A DNA stretch of 34,299 nucleotides from Oscillospiraceae bacterium (lineage in GTDB: Bacteria > Bacillota > Clostridia > Oscillospirales > Oscillospiraceae): NCBI GenBank assembly GCA_017436785.1, contig JAFSCK010000003.1, positions 1-34,299 on the forward strand. Direction: 5' to 3'. Of the stretch, positions 8,465 through 15,238 are shown one piece after another. The notes beneath the pieces are model-generated. The model was not told the origin of the DNA and searched no databases. It was given only the letters and a program-made list of their open reading frames with translations. Both the position numbers and the translations under genes were made by a program. The number at the start of each line of letters is the position of its first letter. The first letter of the stretch is position 1.

Positions 8465-8520
8465 GAGATTGGTGGCGTTTTCAGAAAGATATGTATGATA
8501 TGATTCTAAATTTAAATCTT

Positions 8521-8793
8521 TTATGCTTTCTTCTTTTCCATTACTTCCAGCATTATTTTGGCACCCAGGCAAAAACTGTTTTGGAAAAGGAGGCATTCTG
8601 CCATGGCTTGATATTCCCGTACGCAATCTTGATAACGTAAGAACAGGTCTTTTTGTGAATCTGTCATGGTGGCAAGCAGCTTTTCTTCATTCCGGCTGAT
8701 CAGCTGGAGCAGTTCTTTGTATTCTTTACTTGAGCTGGTATCGTATTCTGTTGGTTCAATGTTACCATACCAGAATTCTTCCAGAATACTCAT
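8521..8793 (-). CDS. DUF6809-family protein
   Basis: This 90-residue helical protein begins MSILEEFWYGNIEPTEYD and ends in a helix with LLFQNSFCLGAKIMLEVME. This plan (an opening ILEEL/FWYGNI and a closing F-x-LGA-x-hM) matches the DUF6809 family found in Firmicutes integrative elements. Its start overlaps the end of the tnpV gene by four bases on the minus strand, so translation is probably coupled. No function is established for the family. It is the last gene of the xis-tnpV-DUF6809 run and is followed by a terminator. Confidence 0.8.
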   Translation of the reverse strand: MSILEEFWYGNIEPTEYDTSSSKEYKELLQLISRNEEKLLATMTDSQKDLFLRYQDCVREYQAMAECLLFQNSFCLGAKIMLEVMEKKKA

Positions 8794-9149
8794 ACCATCG
8801 CCTCCCCGTAGATCAGTTCCCGGAGGACCATCTCCTCTGCCCGGTTCCGGATATTATTCATACGCTGTACCCAAAGAATAGGGTTTGCTGCTTTCAGTTC
8901 TTCTGTAATGCCTTCGGCAGCTATCATTTGTTCCAGAATCCTCTCCAACCGATCTTGCGCCTGCTCGTTCAGATCAGCAAGATATGTATGAAAGTTTCCG
9001 GACAGGGCCAGCAGATTGAATTGTATGGGATGATGCTCTTTCAGGTAATCCCGGTGCATCCGCCCCCACTTGCCGACGGGCCGTTTTTCCTCAAGTAATT
9101 TCAGTTCGGGAATGTAACAATCCCCGCAGCGAATATAGTTCAGTTCCAT
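8790..9149 (-). CDS. tnpV: TnpV family transposon-encoded protein
   Basis: This 119-residue protein matches the TnpV family: MELNYIRCGDCYIPEL, a basic segment (GKWGRMHRDYLKEHHPIQFNLLALSG), then helices with LNEQAQDRLERILEQMIAAEGITEELKA split by a few residues, and WVQRMNNIRNRAEEMV. TnpV proteins are carried by integrative and mobilisable elements of Clostridia; their molecular role is not firmly known. The gene is 16 bases downstream of the excisionase and overlaps DUF6809, forming a three-gene minus-strand operon. No transposase or integrase is present beside it. Confidence 0.85.
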   Translation of the reverse strand: MELNYIRCGDCYIPELKLLEEKRPVGKWGRMHRDYLKEHHPIQFNLLALSGNFHTYLADLNEQAQDRLERILEQMIAAEGITEELKAANPILWVQRMNNIRNRAEEMVLRELIYGEAMV

Positions 9150-9165
9150 AATTCGTGCCTCCCCA

Positions 9166-9408
9166 TTATACCTTCCCCTTGAGCATGGGGCGGTACTTGG
9201 CGTAATGGGTGCTGAGGATATAGTCGATGGCCCATTCCTTTGGGATCAGATAGGCATTGCGAACATGGAGATGCTTCACATGGTTTTCATGGATCAGCTT
9301 CCTGGCAGTCTTGTCGCAGATGCCGCCCATTATGTTACAGAACTGCGGGACCGTCAGAACATCGGGATAATCCGCGAAACGGTTGCGGTAGTATTTTCGG
9401 TTTTTCAT
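9166..9408 (-). CDS. Excisionase-type helix-turn-helix protein
   Basis: An 80-residue basic protein with the layout of Tn916-type excisionases: a tyrosine/arginine-rich opening (MKNRKYYRNRFADYPDVLTV), the winged-helix core with LTVPQFCNIMGGICDKTARKLIHE, then VRNAYLIPKEWAIDYILS. Such proteins bend DNA at attachment sites and direct a tyrosine integrase toward excision. The chosen ATG has AGAGG nine bases upstream; a frame reaching to 9762 is open but runs through the tRNA fragment and is not believed. The integrase that should accompany it is absent from the flanking sequence, so the element is probably decayed or rearranged. Confidence 0.8.
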   Translation of the reverse strand: MKNRKYYRNRFADYPDVLTVPQFCNIMGGICDKTARKLIHENHVKHLHVRNAYLIPKEWAIDYILSTHYAKYRPMLKGKV

Positions 9409-9706
9409 AAGATCAATCCTCTCAAAAATCATATTGTCAATGACGGGAGGGATGTATCTTTTGTGTGGTGGATTTATGGGACAGTACGCGGGAAAGAAGG
9501 GGGATCCCTCCCGCATCCCTCCAACGTGCAAAAAATCTCTGCTAATTGACTTGAAATTATAGTGTTTGAAAAGAATTTGATAATCTTGATAATTGGGGAA
9601 AATACAAGTTTTTGCGATGGAATTGCATGGTTTTGATGCGCTTCGACAAGTGGATGGTACCTTTCCGTGCCTCTGAATACCCCCAGATTCCCGAAAAGCC
9701 TCTGCG
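9409..9706. other. Gene-free stretch between excisionase and tRNA fragment
   Basis: I find no convincing gene here. On the minus strand a TATAAT-type -10 lies at 9561-9556, about 150 bases before the excisionase start, with only a weak -35 (ATTATC). The rest is probably the terminal, attachment-site side of the mobile element. An integrase would be expected next to the att site but is missing. Confidence 0.4.
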
Positions 9707-9761
9707 CTCAAAATCCACCGCCAGCGATGGCGTACCGGTTCGAGTCCGGTCACCGGCACCA
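9707..9761 (+). pseudogene. 3' fragment of tRNA-Leu(CAA), probable attachment site
   Basis: The sequence from CTCAAAATCC onward has the anticodon loop with CAA, the 3' side of the anticodon stem (TCCAC), a variable arm GCCA-GCGA-TGGC (9720-9731), a T arm ACCGG-TTCGAGT-CCGGT (9734-9750), acceptor strand CACCGGC, discriminator A and CCA. The 5' half (acceptor GCCGGTG, D arm, anticodon 5' stem GTGGA) is absent; unrelated sequence stands in its place. That is the usual result of element integration into the 3' part of a tRNA gene, leaving the old 3' end as the far att site. A tRNA-type terminator follows directly. It is not a functional tRNA. Confidence 0.75.
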
Positions 9762-9770
9762 AACCAATAT

Positions 9771-9820
9771 AATCCGAACCAGTTTTTCCCAGTGGGAGAC
9801 GGGTTCGGATTTATTGTTTT
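9771..9820 (+). terminator. Terminator behind the tRNA-Leu fragment
   Basis: Ten-pair stem (9771-9780 with 9802-9811) closed by a long loop, then TATTGTTTTC. It lies ten bases after the CCA end of the tRNA fragment and is probably the original tRNA gene terminator, which supports the view that this side is the chromosomal 3' end. Confidence 0.75.
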
Positions 9821-9926
9821 CTTCAGCAAATTTGAGGACACGCATTTCCGAAACGGTGTTATAAAGCGGCCTGAATCGAAACCGAGAGGCCCAAGGAAAA
9901 GGAAACAAATTTAGGAGGACACTGTT

Positions 9927-10166
9927 ATGGAAAAGAAAATTTTATCTTGTGAGTTTAATATCGATACCGCTTGTGTGGAAGTTACGTATGAAGGTGGCAC
10001 TAAGCTATCCATTTGCTGTCCACGAGTGGAGGATATGGTGGCAGAGAATATGTATGAGCGGTCTGAGCTTAATTGGCTGGTTTACAACGCTCCGGTGGAC
10101 TATGTGAATCTGCTGCTTCATGGCGACATCAGGGTTTACCTGAACTGGAAAATCCCGCACAATTAA
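9927..10166 (+). CDS. DUF6061-family small protein
   Basis: The 79-residue product (MEKKILSCEFNIDTACVEVTYEGGTKLSI, written here in part, then VADNMYxRSEL-like VAENMYERSELNWLVYNAPVDY) fits the DUF6061 family of small Firmicutes proteins that occur in and around integrative elements. It has no signal peptide or membrane segment. A TTTAGGAGG ribosome site precedes the ATG, and a hairpin terminator follows at 10190-10220. The function is not known. It stands alone on the plus strand just outside the tRNA-type att site. Confidence 0.75.
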   Translation: MEKKILSCEFNIDTACVEVTYEGGTKLSICCPRVEDMVAENMYERSELNWLVYNAPVDYVNLLLHGDIRVYLNWKIPHN

Positions 10167-10189
10167 ATACTTATATAATCAAATACTCA

Positions 10190-10224
10190 TTCATTCTGTC
10201 AGTCAGAAGGACAGAATGAATTTT
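10190..10224 (+). terminator. Terminator after the DUF6061 gene
   Basis: Eleven-pair perfect stem (10190-10200 with 10210-10220), nine-base loop, followed by TTTT. Confidence 0.8.
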
Positions 10225-10388
10225 ACGAGAGAGAATCATTAAGCGAAATAGATAGCTGTATGCCAATGGGTGCAAAATCGAAATTCTGTAACGCTTTAGA
10301 ACTTAAAAAACAGAGAGGTAATACAAGTTCCTATCCTCACATAGAAAGGACGCATACAGCCATGCTCCGGGCTTCACAGATGGAAAAT

Positions 10389-10413
10389 GAGGTGCCACCA
10401 AAGGCGGCACCTC
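10389..10413 (-). terminator. Terminator of the small minus-strand gene
   Basis: Eight-pair stem (10389-10396 with 10406-10413) nine bases beyond the stop codon of the gene at 10423-10614. On the minus strand it is followed by ATTTTCC. On the plus strand it is followed by ACACGGTTTTT, so it could work in both directions. The stretch 10225-10388 holds no gene I can support. Confidence 0.65.
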
Positions 10414-10422
10414 ACACGGTTT

Positions 10423-10614
10423 TTAAGTATGGTCTTTTTGAACTGTTCTTTCCTGCACTTCTGCCTCACGCCGGGCCTTCCATTCCCGAAATTCCCGCTG
10501 ACCTTCCTCACTCTCATAGAGGGCGATAATGTCAGGCAGGATGCAACGGGCAATGTGCTCAATCTCATGCTGCGGAATGCCGGAATCGTTGATGAGCTTC
10601 TTCCTGCGAGCCAA
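10423..10614 (-). CDS. Small basic mobile-element-associated protein
   Basis: This 63-residue charged protein (MARRKKLINDSGIPQHEIEH, then a helix with ARCILPDIIALYESEEGQREF and a basic tail) resembles short uncharacterised proteins that are common in Clostridia integrative elements. The start is a TTG with GGAGG 12 bases upstream, just after an in-frame stop, so it cannot begin earlier. It has its own consensus promoter (10782-10810) and a ~160-base leader, and a hairpin terminator. No membrane segment or known catalytic motif is visible. The function is unknown. Confidence 0.65.
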   Translation of the reverse strand: MARRKKLINDSGIPQHEIEHIARCILPDIIALYESEEGQREFREWKARREAEVQERTVQKDHT

Positions 10615-10636
10615 GTAGTTATGTTACCTCCGATTT

Positions 10637-10687
10637 TCAGTTTTTGTACTTAGGTTTCTCACGGACGGTTCTGTAGTTGGCTGGCAT
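10637..10687 (-). CDS. 16-residue leader peptide candidate
   Basis: In the leader of the 10423-10614 gene, an ATG at 10687 preceded by AAAGGAG opens a reading frame for MPANYRTVREKPKYKN, stopping at 10637, about 22 bases before the TTG start of the main gene. The strong ribosome site and the position between promoter and gene argue for translation. It might be a leader peptide that couples or attenuates expression, or the remnant of a longer gene. Confidence 0.45.
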   Translation of the reverse strand: MPANYRTVREKPKYKN

Positions 10688-10703
10688 GGCTCCTTTCCTC
10701 GGG

Positions 10704-10768
10704 GAAACAGAAAATGCAGACACCTGCCAAGCAACTGCTTTCTCTGTGTCTGCAAATATTTCTGTTTC
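10704..10768 (-). promoter_or_regulatory. Long imperfect hairpin in the leader
   Basis: Arms 10704-10710/10762-10768 (GAAACAG with CTGTTTC) and 10715-10723/10746-10754 (TGCAGACAC with GTGTCTGCA) pair around an internal loop. It lies just downstream of the minus-strand promoter and upstream of the leader peptide, so it would form early in the transcript. Confidence 0.5.
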
Positions 10769-10781
10769 AATATTTGTTTGT

Positions 10782-10810
10782 ATTATAACAAAATCGGAAG
10801 ATACTGTCAA
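10782..10810 (-). promoter_or_regulatory. Perfect sigma-A-type promoter
   Basis: On the minus strand, TTGACA (10810-10805), a 17-base spacer and TATAAT (10787-10782) match the consensus at every position. It drives the leader and the small gene at 10423-10614. Confidence 0.85.
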
Positions 10811-11110
10811 GGTCAAAACGGGGTTCCAACACCCCTTCGAGTGTAACGATTTAGGTGAAAATGCGGTTGCAGCGCAATGGTTTTTCGGCCTGTTTATTGT
10901 GGAGGAATGTAAACATACCGGATTGGCGGAAATGGGGTTCTAGTGCGTTACGTGGAATCATTCAGAATATCTCTCAAGGCAATCATTCCAATATTGGACA
11001 CAGACTGTTAGTGTCCTTACATCAGGGACATTATGAGAATATGGAATCGAAGATAACAGATTCTATGGTAACACCTTCCATTCGGTAGTATCTTTCCGGC
11101 AATTGCCCGT
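10811..11110. other. Intergenic stretch without a supported gene
   Basis: Short open frames occur on the plus strand but have poor ribosome sites and no recognisable content. One small hairpin (GGACAC/GTGTCC, 10996-11001 with 11011-11016) is visible. The sequence may be residue of a decayed element. Confidence 0.35.
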
Positions 11111-11111
11111 C

Positions 11112-11166
11112 AAGTAACAGGCATTCCTGGCAGTCGCTTGCAAATTATCTGCATCAATGCTATTAT
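11112..11166 (+). promoter_or_regulatory. Promoter and putative TetR box of the membrane-protein gene
   Basis: AAGTAACAGGCA is followed by TTGCAA (11138-11143), a 17-base spacer and TATTAT (11161-11166). The block from AAGTAACAGGCA through TCTGCATCAAT recurs at 12681-12726 before the MMPL transporter gene, including the spacing of the promoter boxes. The copy supports a shared regulator, most simply the TetR protein encoded between the two sites. Regulation is inferred. Confidence 0.65.
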
Positions 11167-11201
11167 GAAACAGGATCATTTTGCCCAACGGGAGATAGCC
11201 T

Positions 11202-12014
11202 ATGAGAAAAGATTATTTACGCAAGCTAAAGAAATATCTCTATCGGAATAAGTCCTCTCTTGCGGTTTACTTTGTACTGCGCGGCCTAGTGCTGTTGTCC
11301 CTGGTCAGAGCATATTTTCGGGAAGATTACCAAAGCGTATTCTGGTGTGTGCTGACCCTGGTGCTGTTGCTGCTGCCAAGCATCCTGTCCCATAAGCTGG
11401 ATATCCATCTGCCAAGCGCGCTGGAAGTCGTGATCCTTCTGTTCATTTTCGCGGCGGAAATCCTGGGTGAGCTCAACAGCTTCTATGTCCGGGTCCCCAA
11501 TTGGGACACCATGCTGCATACCATCAACGGCTTTCTCTGCGCTGCGGTGGGCTTTGCCCTAGTGGATCTTCTGAACCGGGATGAGCGGTTTTCCCTACAG
11601 CTTTCTCCCAAATATCTCGCGCTGACGGCCTTCTGCTTTTCCATGACGGTTGGCGTCCTTTGGGAGTTTTTTGAGTATTTTGCGGATCTGCTGCTGGGGA
11701 TGGATATGCAGAAGGATACCGTTATCCATGCCATTCACACGGTAGCCCTTGACCGGAGCCTGACCAATACGGTAATTCATGTGGAGGATATCCAGGATGT
11801 GATTCTGGTTTCCTCAGACGGCACACAGCAGATGCTGGGCATTGGCGGATATCTGGATGTGGGCAATCACGATACCATGAAGGATCTTCTGGTGAATCTC
11901 ATCGGCGCGGTAGTCTTTTCTGTCATCGGATATATTGCCGCAGCAAAGAAAGGCAAAAGCCGGATCGCCGTGAAGTTCATCCCCCAGGTCAAGCCTTCTG
12001 ATAAGCAGATGTGA
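11202..12014 (+). CDS. Polytopic membrane protein, DUF2238/YjdF-like
   Basis: The 270-residue product has about six hydrophobic segments: near residues 22-38, 44-62, 70-88, 105-122, 140-158 and 240-256. Conserved-looking intramembrane motifs are WDTMLHTINGFLCA (about 100-113) and TVGVLWEFFEYFADLL (about 148-163); the pair of His- and Glu-containing motifs resembles the DUF2238 (YjdF) family. The loop between them and the last segment (HAIHTVALDRS, VEDIQDVILVSSDG) faces one side as a ~75-residue soluble part. The function is unknown. Its promoter carries the same box as the downstream transporter promoter, so it is probably part of the TetR regulon. The start ATG has GGGAGAT upstream. A strong terminator follows. 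Confidence 0.75.
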   Translation: MRKDYLRKLKKYLYRNKSSLAVYFVLRGLVLLSLVRAYFREDYQSVFWCVLTLVLLLLPSILSHKLDIHLPSALEVVILLFIFAAEILGELNSFYVRVPNWDTMLHTINGFLCAAVGFALVDLLNRDERFSLQLSPKYLALTAFCFSMTVGVLWEFFEYFADLLLGMDMQKDTVIHAIHTVALDRSLTNTVIHVEDIQDVILVSSDGTQQMLGIGGYLDVGNHDTMKDLLVNLIGAVVFSVIGYIAAAKKGKSRIAVKFIPQVKPSDKQM

Positions 12015-12027
12015 TATATATAACGAA

Positions 12028-12068
12028 CCCCTTTCGTGCAGTGTGATGCTGAACGAAAGGGGCCTTTT
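12028..12068 (+). terminator. Terminator between the convergent membrane-protein and tetR genes
   Basis: Ten-pair stem CCCCTTTCGT/ACGAAAGGGG (12028-12037 with 12053-12062), then CCTTTTTT. The T run abuts the stop codon of the minus-strand regulator. Confidence 0.85.
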
Positions 12069-12623
12069 TTATTCTTTCACTTCCAGAAGTTTGGAAACCA
12101 GTTCGATAAACGATTCTTCCTCGATGGGTTCGTCCTGCTTCAGAAAATGAAATATAGTATTTGTCAAACCTCCGGCACAAAAGGCCGCAGTCCCTTCAAT
12201 TTGGGTCTGACTCATGGAATCCTGTTTCGCACGGCGAAGGACCTGGGTAATATCAAAGCTGATCTGTTCCAGCAGAATGCTCAGCAGCATAGGGAACATA
12301 CTGCTTTCTTTGATATTCTGAATAAACTGCGCGTTTTCCCGGACAAAGCGCAGAGATTCCCGGCACATATGCAGCAGATAAGCATCCACTTCATCCTCTG
12401 CAATCTCCGGCGCAAGACGGTCCTGAAAGGCCTCCACCACTTCCTTAATGTAGAAAGTAAAGTATTCGTACTTATCCGCAAAGTGCTTATAGAAGGTTGT
12501 ACGGCGAATCATCGCCCTGTCGCACAGCTCATTGACGGTCAATTCCTCAAAGCGCTTTTCTGTCAGCAGCTCCATAAACGCATTGTGCAGTGCCAGATAT
12601 GTTTTCCGGATTCTCAGATCCAT
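12069..12623 (-). CDS. TetR-family transcriptional regulator
   Basis: This 184-residue protein has the N-terminal TetR helix-turn-helix: MDLRIRKTYLALHNAF, ELLTEKRFEELTVNELCDRA and RRTTFYKHFADKYEYF (residues ~1-55). An all-helical ligand/dimer domain follows. The ATG at 12623 was chosen because GGAGG lies five bases upstream; an ATG 12 codons earlier lacks such a site. The gene is divergent from the MMPL transporter. Its promoter -10 (12725-12730) overlaps the transporter -10 (12729-12734), so binding there would control both. Such regulators usually repress a neighbouring export gene until a ligand is bound; the ligand is unknown. Confidence 0.9.
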   Translation of the reverse strand: MDLRIRKTYLALHNAFMELLTEKRFEELTVNELCDRAMIRRTTFYKHFADKYEYFTFYIKEVVEAFQDRLAPEIAEDEVDAYLLHMCRESLRFVRENAQFIQNIKESSMFPMLLSILLEQISFDITQVLRRAKQDSMSQTQIEGTAAFCAGGLTNTIFHFLKQDEPIEEESFIELVSKLLEVKE

Positions 12624-12680
12624 TTTTTCCTCCACGATAACGCCTCCATTCGGAAACACTTTTGCTGCTTTTGTTCGTTA

Positions 12681-12753
12681 AGTAACAGGCAGTCGAGGCT
12701 GTCTCTTGCGGTTTTTCTGCATCAATATTATCATTATAATGTACTTTTGTCAA
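12681..12753. promoter_or_regulatory. Overlapping divergent promoters and likely TetR operator
   Basis: For the plus strand: TTGCGG (12706-12711), a 17-base spacer and TATCAT (12729-12734). For the minus strand: TTGACA (12753-12748), a 17-base spacer and TAATAT (12730-12725). An imperfect dyad ACAGGC-x6/7-GCTGTC (about 12685-12702) adjoins the plus -35. The block 12681-12726 is a copy of the one before the membrane-protein gene at 11112. The dyad is a candidate operator; this is not proven. Confidence 0.65.
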
Positions 12754-12781
12754 CTAACTATCAAGTGTGCAGGAAGGATTG

Positions 12782-15238
12782 ATGCGGATGCATGAGGATA
12801 CGAAAACCGTCCAGGAAGAAGGCGGCATGATGAAGGTTGCGGCATTCATTGTGGACAAGCGCAATCTGTTCTTCCTGATTTTGATCATTGGATTGATCTT
12901 CTCAGCTTTTTCTACCTCCTGGGTGCAGGTGGAAAACAGCCTGCCGGAATATCTGCCAGACGATTCGGAATCCCGACAGGGTCTGGATGTGATGTCAGAG
13001 CAGTTCATTACCTATGGAACGGCATCCGTTATGGTGGAGAATGTTTCTCTTGACCGGGCAGAAACCCTGTACGATGAACTGTGTGCCATTGACGGAGTCC
13101 AGAGCATCGGTTATCTGGAAAATGAGGACTATAACAATGTCTCTGCATTGTATGAGATCACCTTTGATTACAGTGAAACCGATGACCGTTGCCTTGAAAC
13201 ATTGGATGCCGTCAAGGAACATTTAAGTGCACACGATTACTATGTTTCTACTGCATTGGGCAATTCCACAGCGGAGATCATTGACAAGGAAGTCAGTGTC
13301 ATCATGGTGATCGTAGCCATCATTGTGGTAACAGTTCTGATTTTTACCTCCTCCACCTATGCAGAAGTTCCGGTACTTCTGCTGACCTTCGTATCTGCCA
13401 TGATCCTGAATCAGGGAACGCAGTTCCTTTTGGGAAAAATCTCCTTTGTGTCCAATTCTGTTACCAGTGTTTTGCAGCTGGCACTGTCCCTGGACTATGC
13501 AGTTATTCTGTGTAACCGGTTCAAAGAGGAGCGGGAAAGCCTACCCCTGCGGGAAGCGGTGGTCACTGCTCTGAGCAAGGGTATTCCGGAGATCACCTCC
13601 AGCAGCCTGACTACCATCGGTGGTATGGTTGCCATGATGTTTATGCAGTTTAAGATCGGCCCGGATATGGCAGTTTGTCTGATCAAGGCTGTGCTGTTTG
13701 CGCTGCTGGCGGTGTTTGTCATTATGCCGGGACTGCTGATGCTGTTTGGTCCCCTCATGGAGAAAACCAAGCACAGAAATTTCGTCCCTCATATTCCTTT
13801 TGTCGGTAAGTTCGCCTATAAGACCCGATACATCATTCCTCCGGTTTTTATTGTACTTATGCTATTGGGTTATCACTTTTCAAATCAATGTCCCTATGTT
13901 TATGGCTACGGTGAAATAGCAACACCGAAGCTGAATTATGTCCAGATTGCTGAGAATAAAATCCGGGACAATTTTGGTGCCACCAATTTCGTGGCTCTGG
14001 TCTATCCCAGGGATGATTACGAAATTGAAAAGGAAATGCTGGCAGAATTGGATACCTATGCCGAAATCGACTATTCTATGGGCCTTTCCAATGTGGAAGC
14101 CATGGATGGATATTGTCTGGCAGATAAGCTGATCCCCCGGCAGTTAGCGGAGCTGGCAGGATTGGACTACGAACTGGCCCAGGTGGTTTACGCAGCCTAC
14201 GCCACAGAGCAGGGAGACTATGGCAGCGTAGTCAGTAATCTTGCCACCTACAAGGTTCCTTTAATTGACATGATGCTTTTCGTCTGCGACCAGATCGATG
14301 CCGGACTGGTCACTCTGGAAGAAGATCAAATGGACATGTTGAAGGAGGCCCAGACCCAGATGAAGGCCGCCAAAGCACAGCTTCAGGGCGAAGAATATAA
14401 CCGGGTACTGATCTATCTGAATCTGCCGGAAGGCGGTGATGAGACCTATGCCTTCCTGGATACCATTCGTTCTGTTGCCAAAAAGTATTATCCCGGAGGA
14501 AATGTCTATGTGGTAGGTGATTCTTCTGTTGAGCAGGATTTTAAGTTATCCTTTGCATCAGATAATCTGGTTATCACCATTGTATCGATCCTGATCGTTT
14601 TGGCGGTTCTTCTGTTTACCTTCAAGTCTGCAGGCATGCCTCTGCTGCTGATCCTGGTGATTCAGGGCGCTATCTGGATCAACTTTGCAATTCCTGCCTT
14701 TACAAAGCAGCCTCTGTTCTTTATGAGCTATCTGGTGGTCAGCTCCATTCAGATGGGTGCTAACATCGACTATGCCATCGTCATTGCCTCCCGGTATCAG
14801 GAACTGAAGAACGAAATGCACCATCGGGATGCCATTATCGAGACAATGAACTTTGCATTCCATACCATCATTACTTCCGGTACGATCATGGCCTGTGCTG
14901 CTGCACTGATTGGTATGCTGACCTCGGAAGCTGCCATTGTTGGCATCGGTCAAAGTATGGGGCGCGGTACCATCATTTCCATTATTTTGGTCATGTTCGT
15001 TCTGCCCCAGATTTTGTTGGTGGGTGGCGAGATCGTAGATAAGACCTCTTTCTCCATGCCCAAAGCAAACCTGCCCAAAATCACCGGAAACGGTCATGTC
15101 CGTGTAGACGGCATGGTGCGCGGTGAAGTCCACGGCTTTGTCAGTGGTATCATCCGGGCAGACATCAACGGAGATGTTGACTTAAATTTGCTTTCTGGAA
15201 AATCCTTGGAGGAAGGAGGAATTACTGATGAAGCGTAA
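12782..15238 (+). CDS. MMPL/RND-family transporter with bactofilin-like tail
   Basis: This 818-residue protein has the RND/MMPL two-fold plan. TM1 (about 19-38) is followed by an outer domain, then a bundle of five segments (about 175-330). A second half repeats this: TM near 355-372, an outer domain, and segments from about 600 to 755. Typical features are ALSLDYAVILCNRFKEE in the first half and GANIDYAVI-like GANIDYAIVIASRYQEL in the second, each with the intramembrane Asp of proton-driven members. The last ~45 residues (GHVRVDGMVRGEVHGFVSG, IRADINGDVDL) are short beta repeats like those of bactofilins. MMPL proteins export lipids or other hydrophobic molecules. The chosen ATG follows AGGAAGG; a GTG at 12767 is possible. 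It overlaps the next gene by 11 bases. Confidence 0.88.
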   Translation: MRMHEDTKTVQEEGGMMKVAAFIVDKRNLFFLILIIGLIFSAFSTSWVQVENSLPEYLPDDSESRQGLDVMSEQFITYGTASVMVENVSLDRAETLYDELCAIDGVQSIGYLENEDYNNVSALYEITFDYSETDDRCLETLDAVKEHLSAHDYYVSTALGNSTAEIIDKEVSVIMVIVAIIVVTVLIFTSSTYAEVPVLLLTFVSAMILNQGTQFLLGKISFVSNSVTSVLQLALSLDYAVILCNRFKEERESLPLREAVVTALSKGIPEITSSSLTTIGGMVAMMFMQFKIGPDMAVCLIKAVLFALLAVFVIMPGLLMLFGPLMEKTKHRNFVPHIPFVGKFAYKTRYIIPPVFIVLMLLGYHFSNQCPYVYGYGEIATPKLNYVQIAENKIRDNFGATNFVALVYPRDDYEIEKEMLAELDTYAEIDYSMGLSNVEAMDGYCLADKLIPRQLAELAGLDYELAQVVYAAYATEQGDYGSVVSNLATYKVPLIDMMLFVCDQIDAGLVTLEEDQMDMLKEAQTQMKAAKAQLQGEEYNRVLIYLNLPEGGDETYAFLDTIRSVAKKYYPGGNVYVVGDSSVEQDFKLSFASDNLVITIVSILIVLAVLLFTFKSAGMPLLLILVIQGAIWINFAIPAFTKQPLFFMSYLVVSSIQMGANIDYAIVIASRYQELKNEMHHRDAIIETMNFAFHTIITSGTIMACAAALIGMLTSEAAIVGIGQSMGRGTIISIILVMFVLPQILLVGGEIVDKTSFSMPKANLPKITGNGHVRVDGMVRGEVHGFVSGIIRADINGDVDLNLLSGKSLEEGGITDEA

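Noticed and set aside
9707-9761. Complete tRNA-Leu gene
   Set aside because: The 5' acceptor strand, D arm and 5' anticodon stem cannot be found in the 60 bases upstream.
9557-9841. A minus-strand frame with GAGDRTRTGTPSLAVDFE
   Set aside because: This is the well-known false translation of the antisense of a tRNA-Leu 3' end.
10260-11088. Several short plus-strand frames (for example 10260-10529, 10677-10943, 10855-11088)
   Set aside because: No good ribosome sites or recognisable content; the first two run antisense to the supported minus-strand gene, its promoter or leader.
12036-12782. A 248-codon plus-strand frame
   Set aside because: Antisense to the TetR gene and its promoter region.
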